Origin: Burkholderia sp. Bp8992
GTDB taxonomy: Bacteria > Pseudomonadota > Gammaproteobacteria > Burkholderiales > Burkholderiaceae
NCBI RefSeq assembly: GCF_003853705.1
Contig: NZ_QTQI01000001.1
Coordinates: 434,001 to 498,000, forward strand
DNA length: 64,000 bases
Reading direction: 5' to 3'
Positions within the stretch are counted from its first letter, which is position 1; every line of letters begins with the position of its first letter. Positions 54,102 to 63,510 of this stretch are shown here, piece by piece. A model generated the notes under the pieces. The model saw nothing but the letters and a program-made list of their open reading frames with translations, did not search any database and had not been told where the DNA came from. A program made the position numbers and the translations under genes.

Positions 54102-54872
54102 ATGTCGCAGCTTTCAAATGAAGCAAACGGCAGTTCGGGGAGTGGCAAGGTCAAGCTGATCAAGTGGGCGATCATCGTCGCCGGCGTCGCGATCGCGGCA
54201 CCGGCCGCGCTGTTCATCCTGAAGGGGGTGATCGCGCTGGTCGCGGCGGGCGTGATCGGTCTCGGCGCGATCTATCTGGCGCCGGTCGTCGCGATGAAGC
54301 TCGCGAACCAGAAGGTGAAGATGATCGTCGAGGAAGCGCAGTCGAATCCGATCGAGACGCTGATCAACCAGCTCGCGGAAAAGCGCCAGGACGCGCAGAA
54401 GTTCGCGGACAGCATCACCGCGTTCCGTACCGAGGTGAAGAACTTCGAGAGCAAGACGGAGCTGTTCGAGAAGCAGTACCCGGACGACGCGCCGCGCTTC
54501 CGGGCGCAGCTCGACACGATGAAGCAGCTGCTCGCGTTCCGCGAGGGCCGCTACAAGCAGGTGCAGGTCGAACTGAAGAATTTCGCGTCGGCGATCGACC
54601 GCGCGAAGGCGATGTGGGACATGTCGCAGGCGGCACAGCAGATGAACAAGCTCGCGGGCCGGCAGGCGTCCGATACGTTCGAGCAGATCAAGACCGACGT
54701 GGCCGTCGATTCGGTGATGCGCTCGGTCAACAAGGCGTTCTCCGAGATGGAGACGTCGCTGATGGATAACCCCGAGGTCAAGCAGGCGCAACAGCAGGCG
54801 GTGTTGAACGGTGGCCGCGCGCCCGGGCTCGATGCGGCGAACCCCGCCCAGTTGCCGTCCAAACAACAATAA
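54102..54872 (+). CDS. Membrane/coiled-coil protein of unknown function
   Basis: A 256-residue protein from the ATG at 54102 with AAGGAG nine bases upstream. A short polar tail is followed by two close hydrophobic helices (residues about 19-37 and 40-60), and then a long charged helical region (LINQLAEKRQDAQKFADSITAFRTEVKNFESKTELFEKQY) that should form a coiled coil on one side of the membrane. The C-terminus is Gln/Ala-rich. It has no enzyme motif. The coiled-coil part has some PspA-like character, but I would not call it PspA. It lies 20 bases before the SBP-LysM gene, so they form an operon and probably one envelope complex. Confidence 0.85.
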   Translation: MSQLSNEANGSSGSGKVKLIKWAIIVAGVAIAAPAALFILKGVIALVAAGVIGLGAIYLAPVVAMKLANQKVKMIVEEAQSNPIETLINQLAEKRQDAQKFADSITAFRTEVKNFESKTELFEKQYPDDAPRFRAQLDTMKQLLAFREGRYKQVQVELKNFASAIDRAKAMWDMSQAAQQMNKLAGRQASDTFEQIKTDVAVDSVMRSVNKAFSEMETSLMDNPEVKQAQQQAVLNGGRAPGLDAANPAQLPSKQQ

Positions 54873-54892
54873 CTTCCCGCAGGCCCTCAACC

Positions 54893-56026
54893 ATGAAAAA
54901 ACTTCTTGGCGCAATTGCGTTCCTGGTCGTGCTCGTCGGCGTATGGATCGTGCATCAGGGCGGCCTGTCGACGCTGATTCCCGCGCATGACGCGGCGCCG
55001 TCGTCGATGTCCGCGCAAAATGTCGACACCGGCCAACCCGCGCAGACGCCGCCGTCGGCCAACGTGCTGCCGGCCGGCTTCACGCCGCAGGCCAGCACGC
55101 TGAAATCGATTGCGGAAAACGGCATCGTCCGGATCTCGGTGCAGAATCCGAGCGAGCCGTTCTTCGGCGAGGACAAGGGCGCACCGCACGGCTTCAACGT
55201 CGAATTCGCGCGGCTGCTGTTCGCGGATCCGTCGTTCTCGCACGGCGGCAAGCCGGTCGTCGTCGATACGCATCACGAGGTCGATACGTACCCCGGTGTG
55301 CCGAAGCAGCTGCTCGATACGGATGCGAAGGGGAACCACGTGGTCGACGTCGCGATGGACGGGCTGACGTTCCCGGACAACTCGCCGGCCGGCATCGTCT
55401 ATTCGGTGCCGTACGTCGACGATTTCGGCTATTCGCTGATCGTGCGGCAGGGCTCGGCGATCCGCTCGACCGACGATCTCGCCGGCAAGACGGTCGGCAT
55501 CCTGAAGGGCGACCCCGACGTGCGCGCGTTCGTCACGCGCCAGTATCCGAACGTGCACTTCGTCGAGGTCGACGATTCCGATCCGGCGTTCATCGCGAAG
55601 AGCGTCGACGGCCGGACGGTCGACGCGTTCATCTACGACTATCCGTTTGCGGTCAGCTCGATCAAAAACACCGACCTGAAATTCGCGGTGACCAAGCTCG
55701 ACGGCTCGAACATCGCGTACAAGATCGGCGTGCGCGCCGACGACCAGGACCTGCTGATCTACCTGAACGCCGCGATCGCGAAGCTCAGGCAGTCGCCGCA
55801 GTATCTCGAGCTGCTGCGCAAGTACTTCGTCAGCGACCAGGCGATGACGACCGCGGCCGCATCGGGCGAGCTCACGTACGTGGTGAAGGCGGGCGACACG
55901 CTGAACCTGATCGCGGCGAGCAAGCTCGGCAGCGGCCAGCGCTATCGCGAGATCCAGCGCCGCAACAACCTCGCGAACCCGAACCTGATCCTGGCCGGCC
56001 AGCATCTCGTGATTCCGGCCCGGTAG
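54893..56026 (+). CDS. Solute-binding domain fused to a LysM domain
   Basis: A 377-residue envelope protein. Residues about 4-20 are a membrane anchor or uncleaved signal (MKKLLGAIAFLVVLVGVWIV). A Pro/Gln/Ser-rich linker follows, then an SBP_bac_3 domain (about 68-320; GIVRISVQNPSEPFFGEDKGAPHGFNVEFARLLF, ...AFIYDYPFAVSSIKN). Residues about 328-376 are a LysM (YVVKAGDTLNLIAASKLGSGQRYREIQRRNNLANPNLILAGQHLVIPA), which binds GlcNAc-containing chains such as murein. The combination is unusual: a transporter-type sensor held at the wall. The gene is the second of a two-gene operon with the coiled-coil protein. Confidence 0.88.
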   Translation: MKKLLGAIAFLVVLVGVWIVHQGGLSTLIPAHDAAPSSMSAQNVDTGQPAQTPPSANVLPAGFTPQASTLKSIAENGIVRISVQNPSEPFFGEDKGAPHGFNVEFARLLFADPSFSHGGKPVVVDTHHEVDTYPGVPKQLLDTDAKGNHVVDVAMDGLTFPDNSPAGIVYSVPYVDDFGYSLIVRQGSAIRSTDDLAGKTVGILKGDPDVRAFVTRQYPNVHFVEVDDSDPAFIAKSVDGRTVDAFIYDYPFAVSSIKNTDLKFAVTKLDGSNIAYKIGVRADDQDLLIYLNAAIAKLRQSPQYLELLRKYFVSDQAMTTAAASGELTYVVKAGDTLNLIAASKLGSGQRYREIQRRNNLANPNLILAGQHLVIPAR

Positions 56027-56073
56027 CCGCGGCGTGGCGTGAATGAAGGAAGGCGAAGGGGCGTGAAAGACGT

Positions 56074-56110
56074 CACGCGGCCCGGCGGTGTTGATCCGCC
56101 GGGCCGCGTG
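56074..56110. terminator. 15-bp stem-loop between convergent genes
   Basis: A perfect 15-bp stem (CACGCGGCCCGGCGG / CCGCCGGGCCGCGTG) with a 7-base loop, located between the stop of the LysM fusion and the stop of chaA. No T-run, so it would work bidirectionally by stem strength. Confidence 0.7.
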
Positions 56111-56120
56111 CATTCGGACG

Positions 56121-57209
56121 TCAGTGGGTGATGGACAGGAACAGGTACGCGGCGAACAGCGCGAGGTGCACGACGCCGTGCAGCACCGTCGTCCGCCCCT
56201 GGCTGAGGGTGAGCGTGCTGACCAGCAGCGTGAGCGCGAGCAGGACCGTTTCCATCGCGCCGATGCCGAGCGTGAGCGGCTGGCCGACCCAGATGAATAC
56301 GGCCGCGACGGTCGGGATCGTGAGCCCGATGCTCGCGAGCGCCGAACCGAGCGCGAGGTTCATGCTGGTCTGCAGACGGTTCGCACGCGCGGCGGTGACG
56401 GCCGCGAGCCCTTCCGGCAACAGCACGAGCGCGGCGATCACGATGCCGACCGCGGCTTCGGGCGCACCGAGCTTCAGCACCGCATGCTCGACGGCCGGCG
56501 ACAGCAGCTTCGCGAGCAGCACGACCGCGACGAGGCTCGCGAACAGCAGGATCATGCTGATCACGGCGGTGCGGTTGCTCGGCGCCGCCGCGTGCACCGC
56601 CTCGTTTGCACTGTCGTGCTCGGCGAGGAAGTAGTCGCGATGTCGCACGGTCTGCACGAACACGAACGCGCCGTACAGCACGAGCGATGCGACGCCGGCG
56701 AACGCGAGCTGCGATTTCGAGAAGAACGGGCCCGGCGCGGCGCTCAGGTAGTTCGGCATCACGAGCGACAGCACCGACAGCGACGCGAGTACCGCGAGCG
56801 CCTTGCTGGCGCCGCGTCCCTGGAAGTCCTGTTCGCCGTGCTTCCACGCACCGACCAGCAGGCAGATGCCGACGATGCCGTTGCAGATGATCATCACCGC
56901 GGCGAACACGGTGTCGCGCGCGAGGCCCGATTTCTCGGGGCCCGCGCCGAGCATCACCGACACGATCAGCGCGACCTCGATGACGGTCACGGCGACCGCG
57001 AGCACGAGCGTGCCGAACGGTTCGCCGACGCGGTGCGCGACGACTTCCGCATGGTGGACGGCGGCGAACACAGCGCCGGCGAGCGCGGCGGCGAACACCG
57101 CGATGACGAGGCCTTCGGCCGGCACGACGCGCGACAGCGCGAGTACCAGCCAGGCGGCAAGCGGGGCCCAGAGGGTCCAGCGCGGGAGCTGGTTGGACGA
57201 GTGCGGCAT
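56121..57209 (-). CDS. chaA: Calcium/sodium-proton antiporter ChaA
   Basis: A 362-residue cation/Ca2+ exchanger (CaCA family) from the ATG at 57209. Two homologous halves each hold the alpha-repeat acidic motif: GTLVLAVAVTVIEVALIVSVM in the first and AALVLLPEGLAAVTAARANRLQTSMNLALGSALASIGLTIPTVA in the second. This is the ChaA layout. The protein expels Ca2+, Na+ or K+ for H+ at alkaline pH. It is monocistronic and diverges from paaH. I checked upstream for a yybP-ykoY riboswitch and found none. Confidence 0.93.
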   Translation of the reverse strand: MPHSSNQLPRWTLWAPLAAWLVLALSRVVPAEGLVIAVFAAALAGAVFAAVHHAEVVAHRVGEPFGTLVLAVAVTVIEVALIVSVMLGAGPEKSGLARDTVFAAVMIICNGIVGICLLVGAWKHGEQDFQGRGASKALAVLASLSVLSLVMPNYLSAAPGPFFSKSQLAFAGVASLVLYGAFVFVQTVRHRDYFLAEHDSANEAVHAAAPSNRTAVISMILLFASLVAVVLLAKLLSPAVEHAVLKLGAPEAAVGIVIAALVLLPEGLAAVTAARANRLQTSMNLALGSALASIGLTIPTVAAVFIWVGQPLTLGIGAMETVLLALTLLVSTLTLSQGRTTVLHGVVHLALFAAYLFLSITH

Positions 57210-57706
57210 GGAGGGTTTCCTTATGCGAGTGGCGGCGCGCGACGCGCCGTCACGGGTTGACGAAGCCCGGCCGTACTATCCGCCGAACGAGGACGATGAA
57301 ACAGAAGGGTGGCAGCACGCAACGGCGCTGCCCTGGATTCGCTGCCGTGAGGCGGCGAGGGGCGCGGGCGGGCCGAAGCCCGTCGCTGGATGAAACGGTG
57401 GTTCGATGCGGCTGCCCGCCGACGGCGAGGCGGTACACGTGACGACGCGCGGGCCGGAGGGCCGGTCCCGACCCCGAAAGGGCGGCCAGCGATGGACGGC
57501 GGTGGCGACGTGACACGCGGTTTCCCCCTGAAATCCGGCGGTTTGTCGAATTTTATCAGGCGTTCGGGGGTCACTATCTCATATTCGAACGCTTACGTTG
57601 ACCTTTCGGTTGATAAAAAGTGCCCCGATCTTTCAGTTTTTTTACCTTTGCAGTCTCCGAAACAGTTTCTTGCACGACGAATTCGGGCACGCCCTGACAT
57701 AAATCT
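57210..57706. other. Upstream region of chaA and paaH
   Basis: About 500 bases with no gene I can support. The left part is GC-rich; the segment from 57540 to 57706 is AT-rich and should carry the promoter of paaH. Short frames have poor start signals. Confidence 0.5.
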
Positions 57707-57727
57707 ACCGACCGGTCGGTTTATAAT
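57707..57727 (+). promoter_or_regulatory. PaaR-type operator and -10 box of the paaH operon
   Basis: A perfect 14-bp palindrome ACCGACC/GGTCGGT followed one base later by TATAAT (57722-57727), 35 bases before the paaH start. A palindrome of this sequence upstream of paa genes is the target of the TetR-type regulator PaaR in Burkholderia, which is released by phenylacetyl-CoA. Overlap with the -10 box fits repression. Confidence 0.85.
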
Positions 57728-57762
57728 CGCTCGCACCTCCACTTCATGACGGATCGCAAGCG

Positions 57763-59319
57763 ATGGCTGTTTCCTCTGCACAATCGGTGAACTCGGGCGC
57801 GCTGGCGCCGTCGGCCGTCGTCGGCGTGATAGGCGCCGGCGCGATGGGCGCGGGCATTGCGCAGGTCGCGGCCGCGGCCGGGCACACGGTGCTGCTGTAC
57901 GACCTGAGCGAAGCAGCCTGCGACAAGGCGCTGGCCGGCATCCGCGCACAGTTCGCGCGACTCGCGGAGAAAGGCCGGCTCGAACCGGCACAGGCCGACG
58001 CGGCCGGCAACCGGATCCGCGCGGTGCGTGCGTTGGCCGACTTCGCGGGCGCCGCGCTGGTCGTCGAGGCCGCAGCCGAGCGGCTCGACGTGAAGCGCGA
58101 GATCTTCGCGACGCTCGAAGGCCACGTCGACGACGCGTGCATGCTCGCGACCAACACGTCGTCGATCTCGATCACGTCGATCGCGGCCGGGCTGCGCGTG
58201 CCGCAGCGGGTCGCCGGGCTGCATTTCTTCAACCCGGCGCCGCTGATGGCGCTCGTCGAAGTGGTCAGCGGGCTGGCGACCGCACCCGAGGTCGCGCAAG
58301 TGCTCCATGCGACCGCCGCCGCATGGGGCAAGCAGCCCGTGATGGCGAAATCGACGCCCGGTTTCATCGTGAACCGCGTCGCGCGGCCGTACTACGCGGA
58401 GGCGCTGCGCGTGCTGAACGAGCAGGGCGGCACGCCGGCCTCGATCGACGCGGTGATGCGCGAAGCCGGCGGCTTCCGGATGGGGCCGTTCGAGCTGATG
58501 GACCTGATCGGCCACGACGTGAACTTCGCGGTCACCGAATCGGTGTTTCGCGCGTACTTCAACGATCCGCGCTACACGCCGTCGCTGATCCAGCAGGAAC
58601 TCGTGAACGCGGGCTTCCTCGGGCGCAAGTCGGGGCGCGGCTTCTATTCGTATGCGGACGGCGCGACGCCGCCCGCGCCCGATCTCGAACCGCCGCGTGA
58701 TGCGCCGGCTGACGTCGTGCTGTACGCGCAGGATGGCCCGGCCGCGGCGTTGCAGGCGCGCTTCGCCGAACGCATCGCGGGTGCCCGGCAGGCCGGCGCG
58801 CAGGCGGACGACCTGCTCGCGACGGCCGGCCGCGCGTCGATCGCGCTGACCGACGGCCGCACGGCCACCGTCCGCGCCGCGCAGGCTGGCGTGGCCGATC
58901 TCGTGCTCGTCGATCTTGCGCGCGATTTCGCGCAGGCCGGGCTCGTGGCGCTGACGCGTGCGCTCCAGTGCAGCGACGCGGCCTATGCGGATGCGGTCGG
59001 CCTGTTCCAGCAGGCGGGCTTGCGCGTCGTCGGCGTCGGCGACGTGCCGGGGATGGTCGCGATGCGCACCGTCGCGATGCTTGCGAACGAGGCGGCCGAC
59101 ACGGTGAACCAGGGCGTGTGCTCGCCCGCCGATCTCGATCTCGCGATGGAGAAGGGCGTGAACTACCCGTGCGGCCCGCTCGCGTGGGCCGATGCGATCG
59201 GCATCGGCCGCGTGCATCGCGTGCTGTCTAACCTCGCGGCGAGCTACGGCGAGGACCGCTATCGCGTGTCGCCGCGGCTCGCCGCGCTGCATGCGGCCGG
59301 CCGCGCGTTCCGGTCGTAG
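57763..59319 (+). CDS. paaH: 3-hydroxyacyl-CoA dehydrogenase of phenylacetate pathway
   Basis: A 518-residue enzyme. NAD-binding motif GVIGAGAMGAGIAQ (residues about 21-34), catalytic region GLHFFNPAPLMALVEVV and the second 3HCDH C-terminal domain, doubled as in PaaH (C-terminal repeat ends PCGPLAWADAIGIGRVHRVLSNL). In the PaaG-PaaH step it oxidises 3-hydroxyadipyl-CoA to 3-oxoadipyl-CoA. It is first in a three-gene operon behind a PaaR-type box, followed by paaK and a hydratase. Confidence 0.95.
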   Translation: MAVSSAQSVNSGALAPSAVVGVIGAGAMGAGIAQVAAAAGHTVLLYDLSEAACDKALAGIRAQFARLAEKGRLEPAQADAAGNRIRAVRALADFAGAALVVEAAAERLDVKREIFATLEGHVDDACMLATNTSSISITSIAAGLRVPQRVAGLHFFNPAPLMALVEVVSGLATAPEVAQVLHATAAAWGKQPVMAKSTPGFIVNRVARPYYAEALRVLNEQGGTPASIDAVMREAGGFRMGPFELMDLIGHDVNFAVTESVFRAYFNDPRYTPSLIQQELVNAGFLGRKSGRGFYSYADGATPPAPDLEPPRDAPADVVLYAQDGPAAALQARFAERIAGARQAGAQADDLLATAGRASIALTDGRTATVRAAQAGVADLVLVDLARDFAQAGLVALTRALQCSDAAYADAVGLFQQAGLRVVGVGDVPGMVAMRTVAMLANEAADTVNQGVCSPADLDLAMEKGVNYPCGPLAWADAIGIGRVHRVLSNLAASYGEDRYRVSPRLAALHAAGRAFRS

Positions 59320-59378
59320 CCGCCGGCCCCGTGACTTCGAACACGATAACGACATCACTCCATTGGAGGAGCACCCCG

Positions 59379-60701
59379 ATGACTCACCCGACGCATCCTG
59401 CCGCCGCCCTCGAGCCGATCGAGACCGCCAGCCGCGACGAACTGCAGGCGCTGCAGCTCGAGCGCCTCAAGTGGTCGCTGCGCCACGCGTACGACAACGT
59501 CCCGCACTATCGCCGCACGTTCGACGCGGCCGGCGTGCATCCTGACGACCTGAAGTCGCTCGCCGATCTCGCGAAATTCCCGTTCTCGACGAAGAGCGAC
59601 CTGCGCGACAACTATCCGTTCGGGCTCTTCGCGGTGCCGCGCGAGCAGGTCGTGCGCGTCCATGCGTCGAGCGGTACGACCGGCAAGCCGACCGTGGTCG
59701 GCTACACCGCGCGCGACATCGATACGTGGGCGAACGTGACCGCGCGCTCGATCCGTGCGGCCGGCGGCCGCCCCGGCGACACGCTGCACAATGCGTTCGG
59801 CTATGGGCTGTTCACGGGCGGCCTCGGGATTCACTACGGCGCGGAGCGGCTCGGCTGCATGGTCGTGCCGATGTCGGGCGGCCAGACCGAGAAGCAGGTG
59901 CAGCTGATCCGCGATTTCGAGCCGAAGATCATCCTCGTCACGCCGTCGTACATGCTCAACCTGATCGACGAGATGGTGCGGCAGGGGATGGACCCGGCCG
60001 AGTCGTCGCTGAAGATCGGCATCTTCGGCGCCGAGCCGTGGACGCAGGCGCTGCGCGAGGAAGTGGAAACGCGCGTGGGCATCGACGCGCTCGACATCTA
60101 CGGGCTGTCGGAAGTGATGGGCCCGGGCGTCGCGTGCGAATGCGTCGAGACGAAGGACGGCGCGGTGATCTGGGAAGACCATTTCTACCCGGAGATCATC
60201 GATCCCGTGACGGGCGAAGTGCTGCCCGACGGCAGCCAGGGCGAGCTGGTGTTCACGTCGCTGACGAAGGAAGCGATGCCGGTGATCCGCTACCGCACGC
60301 GCGACCTCACCGCGCTGCTGCCGCCGACCGCGCGCGCGATGCGCCGGCTCGCGAAGATTACCGGCCGCTCCGACGACATGCTGATCGTGCGCGGCGTGAA
60401 CGTGTTCCCGAGCCAGATCGAGGAGATCGTCGTCGCGCTGCCGCAGCTGTCGGGCCAGTTCCAGATCACGCTGTCGCGCGACGGTCACATGGACCGCCTC
60501 GACCTCGCGGTCGAGCTGCGCTCCGAGGTGGCCGTGTCCGTCACCGACGGCGATCGCGCGGCGCTTGCGCGCGAGTTGCAGCACCGGATCAAGACGATGG
60601 TCGGCGTGTCGTCCGGCGTGACGGTGCTGGCGGCCGGCGGGATTCCCGCGACCGCGACCGGCAAGGCGCGGCGCGTGATCGACCGCCGCCAGGCTGCGTG
60701 A
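59379..60701 (+). CDS. paaK: Phenylacetate-CoA ligase
   Basis: A 440-residue adenylate-forming ligase, start ATG at 59379 with GGAGGA upstream. The AMP-binding motif ASSGTTGKPTVVGYT and the C-terminal GRSDDMLIVRGVNVFPSQIEE are characteristic of PaaK. It activates phenylacetate to phenylacetyl-CoA, the inducer of the pathway. Burkholderia often keeps two paaK copies; this is the one joined to paaH. It is 59 bases downstream of paaH in the same operon. Confidence 0.96.
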   Translation: MTHPTHPAAALEPIETASRDELQALQLERLKWSLRHAYDNVPHYRRTFDAAGVHPDDLKSLADLAKFPFSTKSDLRDNYPFGLFAVPREQVVRVHASSGTTGKPTVVGYTARDIDTWANVTARSIRAAGGRPGDTLHNAFGYGLFTGGLGIHYGAERLGCMVVPMSGGQTEKQVQLIRDFEPKIILVTPSYMLNLIDEMVRQGMDPAESSLKIGIFGAEPWTQALREEVETRVGIDALDIYGLSEVMGPGVACECVETKDGAVIWEDHFYPEIIDPVTGEVLPDGSQGELVFTSLTKEAMPVIRYRTRDLTALLPPTARAMRRLAKITGRSDDMLIVRGVNVFPSQIEEIVVALPQLSGQFQITLSRDGHMDRLDLAVELRSEVAVSVTDGDRAALARELQHRIKTMVGVSSGVTVLAAGGIPATATGKARRVIDRRQAA

Positions 60702-60739
60702 TTCCGATAGTGGCCGTTCTACCCGAGGAAACCTGTTCG

Positions 60740-61540
60740 ATGGATGGATTGAAGACCCTGGCCGTCGCGGTCGATGCGCGCGGCATCGCGACCGTCGCGC
60801 TGCAGCGCGGCGACGTGCTCAACGCGTTCGACGAGACGATGATCGCCGAGCTGACCGACGCGTTCACGGCGCTCGGCCGGCGCGACGACGTGCGTGCGAT
60901 CGTGCTGCGCTCGGACGGTCGTGCGTTCTGCGCGGGCGCCGACCTGCAATGGATGCAGCGCGCGAGCGCGAACGACGCGGCGGCGAACCTGCGCGACGCC
61001 GAGCGCTTCGCCGCGATGATGCGCGCGATCCGGCAGTGCCCGAAACCGACGGTGGCACGCGTGCAGGGCCATGCGTTCGGCGGCGGCGTCGGCCTGTGCG
61101 CGGCCTGCGACATCGTGATCGCGAGCGACCATGCGCGCTTTTCGGTCAGCGAGGCACGCTTCGGGATCCTGCCGGCCGTGATCGGGCCGTATCTGGTCGA
61201 GGCGGTCGGCCAGCGCCAGGCACGCCGACTTGCGCTGACCGCGACGCAACTCGGCGCCGCCGAGGCCGTGGCGATCGGCTTGATCCACCAGGCCGTGCCG
61301 CTCGATGCGCTCGACGCAACGCTCGACCGGACGCTTGCCGAACTGGGCCGCAACGGCCCGAACGCGCTGACGGAGACCAAGCGCTTCTTCGACGCGATCG
61401 GCGAGTATCCGCCGTCGGAAGAGCGTGCGGCATTCACCGCGCAGACGATCTCCCGCGTGCGGGCGATGGCGGAAGCAAAGGAGGGCTTCGCCGCGTTCTT
61501 CGCGAAGCGGCCGCCGGCCTGGGAGGCGCCCGCCGAGTAA
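60740..61540 (+). CDS. Enoyl-CoA hydratase/isomerase
   Basis: A 266-residue crotonase-fold protein, ATG at 60740. The oxyanion-hole segments are AFCAGADLQWMQR and GHAFGGGVGLCAACDIVIAS, with the catalytic glutamate region SVSEARFGILPAVIGPY. It most resembles methylglutaconyl-CoA or general enoyl-CoA hydratases (LiuC type) as well as PaaF; which of these is not settled. It is the last gene of the paaH-paaK operon, 38 bases after paaK, so a PaaF-like role is likely. Confidence 0.9.
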   Translation: MDGLKTLAVAVDARGIATVALQRGDVLNAFDETMIAELTDAFTALGRRDDVRAIVLRSDGRAFCAGADLQWMQRASANDAAANLRDAERFAAMMRAIRQCPKPTVARVQGHAFGGGVGLCAACDIVIASDHARFSVSEARFGILPAVIGPYLVEAVGQRQARRLALTATQLGAAEAVAIGLIHQAVPLDALDATLDRTLAELGRNGPNALTETKRFFDAIGEYPPSEERAAFTAQTISRVRAMAEAKEGFAAFFAKRPPAWEAPAE

Positions 61541-61655
61541 GGCGGCGCGACCACGATCGGCGGCAAAACGGGCCCGGCCGCAAATTGCGTCTCGGGCCCG
61601 GGCGCTTGCTCTACAATGCGTGACCCCCGGCGCGCTGCCGGCCCAGCCCCGACCG

Positions 61656-62339
61656 ATGCTTCGCCCGATGATCGTCAACCGCCTTATCTCCGAGATCCTG
61701 TTCGGCTTCACCGGCCTGATCGGCATCATCAATCCGATCGGCATCGCGTTCCTGTTTCTCGAACGGACCGAGGCGTTGACCGAGCACGAGCGCGACTTGC
61801 TCGCGCGGAAGGTCGCATTCAACTCGTTCGTCGTGCTGCTGGTCGCGTTCTTCGCCGGCACGCCGGTACTGCATTTCTTCGGGATCTCGATGGAAGCACT
61901 GCGGATCGGCGGCGGCTTCGCGGTTGCCGTGGCGGGCTGGCAGATGCTGAACGAGCCCGACGGCCCCGGCGGCGGCGATACGCCGGTCAAGCCGATCGAC
62001 GCGAACGCGATCATGACGCGGGCGTTCTTCCCGCTGACCGTGCCGCTGACGGTCGGCCCCGGCTCGATCGCCACCGCGATCGCGCTGAACGCGAACCGCA
62101 CGCACAAGCTGTCGGAGTTCATGCTGTCGAGCATCGTGTCGATCGCCGTCTCCGTGCTCGTCGCGGTCGTGATCTGGCAGGTCTACAGCCGCTCCGCGCT
62201 GCTCGCGCGCTATCTCGGCAGCGAAGGGACCAAGGTCGCGAAGCGCGTGTCGGCGTTCCTGCTGCTGTGCATCGGCGTGCAGATCATGCTGACCGGCTTC
62301 TCCGCGTTCCTGCAGCCGATCGCCGACCAGGCGAAGTAA
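61656..62339 (+). CDS. MarC-family (UPF0056) inner-membrane protein
   Basis: A 227-residue membrane protein starting at MLRPMIVNRLISEILFGFTG (ATG 61656). About six helices, with GLIGIINPIGIAFLFLERTEAL and FPLTVPLTVGPGSIATAIALN, the two repeated NPIG / PLTVGPG motifs of the MarC family. Its function is unknown; a role in multiple antibiotic resistance was proposed and not confirmed. Monocistronic, no clear terminator. Confidence 0.92.
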   Translation: MLRPMIVNRLISEILFGFTGLIGIINPIGIAFLFLERTEALTEHERDLLARKVAFNSFVVLLVAFFAGTPVLHFFGISMEALRIGGGFAVAVAGWQMLNEPDGPGGGDTPVKPIDANAIMTRAFFPLTVPLTVGPGSIATAIALNANRTHKLSEFMLSSIVSIAVSVLVAVVIWQVYSRSALLARYLGSEGTKVAKRVSAFLLLCIGVQIMLTGFSAFLQPIADQAK

Positions 62340-62498
62340 CCGGCGCCTTCCGGTTCATCCTTCGAGGTTTATTCTTTCACGCAGCCTGCACGCAGCGCGC
62401 GGTCATACGCGTTCGCGGCATGCGGGATACCATGCGACGTCTGGCGGATGTGCGGCGCGCATCCGGCCGCAATCCCAACTTGAGTGGCGAGGCATGCA

Positions 62499-63479
62499 AT
62501 GGAATACGTGAAATTCGGGTCGACCGGGCTGGACGTGTCGAAGCTGGTGCTGGGTTGCATGACGTTCGGCGAGCCGTTGCGCGGCACGCATCCGTGGACG
62601 CTGCCGGAAGCGGAGAGCCGCCCGATCATCCAGCGGGCGGTCGAAGCCGGCATCAATTTCTTCGATACCGCGAACATGTATTCGGACGGCACGTCGGAGG
62701 AGATCGTCGGCCGCGCGCTGCGCGATTTCACGAAGCGCGACGATGTCGTGATCGCGACCAAGGTTTTCTACCGGATGCGCCCGGGGCCGAACGGCGCCGG
62801 CCTGTCGCGCAAGGCGATCATGACCGACATCGACCAGAGCCTGAAGCGGCTCGGCACCGATTACGTCGACCTCTACCAGATCCACCGCTGGGACTACGGC
62901 ACGCCGATCGAGGAGACGCTTGAGGCGCTGCACGACGTCGTGAAGGCCGGCAAGGCGCGCTATATCGGCGCGTCGTCGATGTTCGCGTGGCAGTTCGCGA
63001 AGGCACTGCACATTTCAAGGCAGAACGGCTGGACCCGCTTCGTCAGCATGCAGAACCACCTGAACCTGCTGTATCGGGAAGAAGAGCGTGAAATGCTGCC
63101 GCTGTGCGCGGACGAAGGCATCGCGGTGATTCCGTGGAGCCCGCTCGCACGCGGCCGCCTGACGCGCAACTGGGACGAATCGTCGGAACGGCAGCAGAAG
63201 GACGACGTCGCCAAGCAGCTGTACGACGCGACGATCGACGCGGACAAGGCAGTCGTCGAGGCCGTGGCGGCGATCGCCGCCGCGCGCAACGTGCCGCGGG
63301 CGCAGGTCGCGCTGGCGTGGGTGGCGCAAAAGCACGGCGTGACCGCGCCGATCGTCGGCATTTCGAAGCCGCAGCAGCTGGACGACGCACTCGGTGCGCT
63401 CGCGCTGAAGCTGACCGACGACGAGATCGCGACGCTCGAACGCCCGTACGTGCCGCACGCGGTTGCCGGGTTCAACTGA
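62499..63479 (+). CDS. Aldo/keto reductase
   Basis: A 326-residue (alpha/beta)8 NADPH-dependent reductase, start at MEYVKFGSTGLDVSKL (ATG 62499). The tetrad is visible: Asp and Tyr in FFDTANMYSDGTSEEIVG, Lys in VVIATKVFY and His in YQIHRWDY. NADP-binding segment SPLARGRLTR and the C-terminal GISKPQQLDDALGAL follow. It belongs to the YajO/AKR11-14 type, with broad aldehyde or ketone reduction. No pathway context is evident. Confidence 0.92.
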   Translation: MEYVKFGSTGLDVSKLVLGCMTFGEPLRGTHPWTLPEAESRPIIQRAVEAGINFFDTANMYSDGTSEEIVGRALRDFTKRDDVVIATKVFYRMRPGPNGAGLSRKAIMTDIDQSLKRLGTDYVDLYQIHRWDYGTPIEETLEALHDVVKAGKARYIGASSMFAWQFAKALHISRQNGWTRFVSMQNHLNLLYREEEREMLPLCADEGIAVIPWSPLARGRLTRNWDESSERQQKDDVAKQLYDATIDADKAVVEAVAAIAAARNVPRAQVALAWVAQKHGVTAPIVGISKPQQLDDALGALALKLTDDEIATLERPYVPHAVAGFN

Positions 63480-63510
63480 GCGGCATCGCAGGCGCCGCCG
63501 CGCACCGCGT

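Noticed and set aside
57210-57540. A possible yybP-ykoY or other cation riboswitch ahead of chaA
   Set aside because: I could not find the conserved loops on the - strand.
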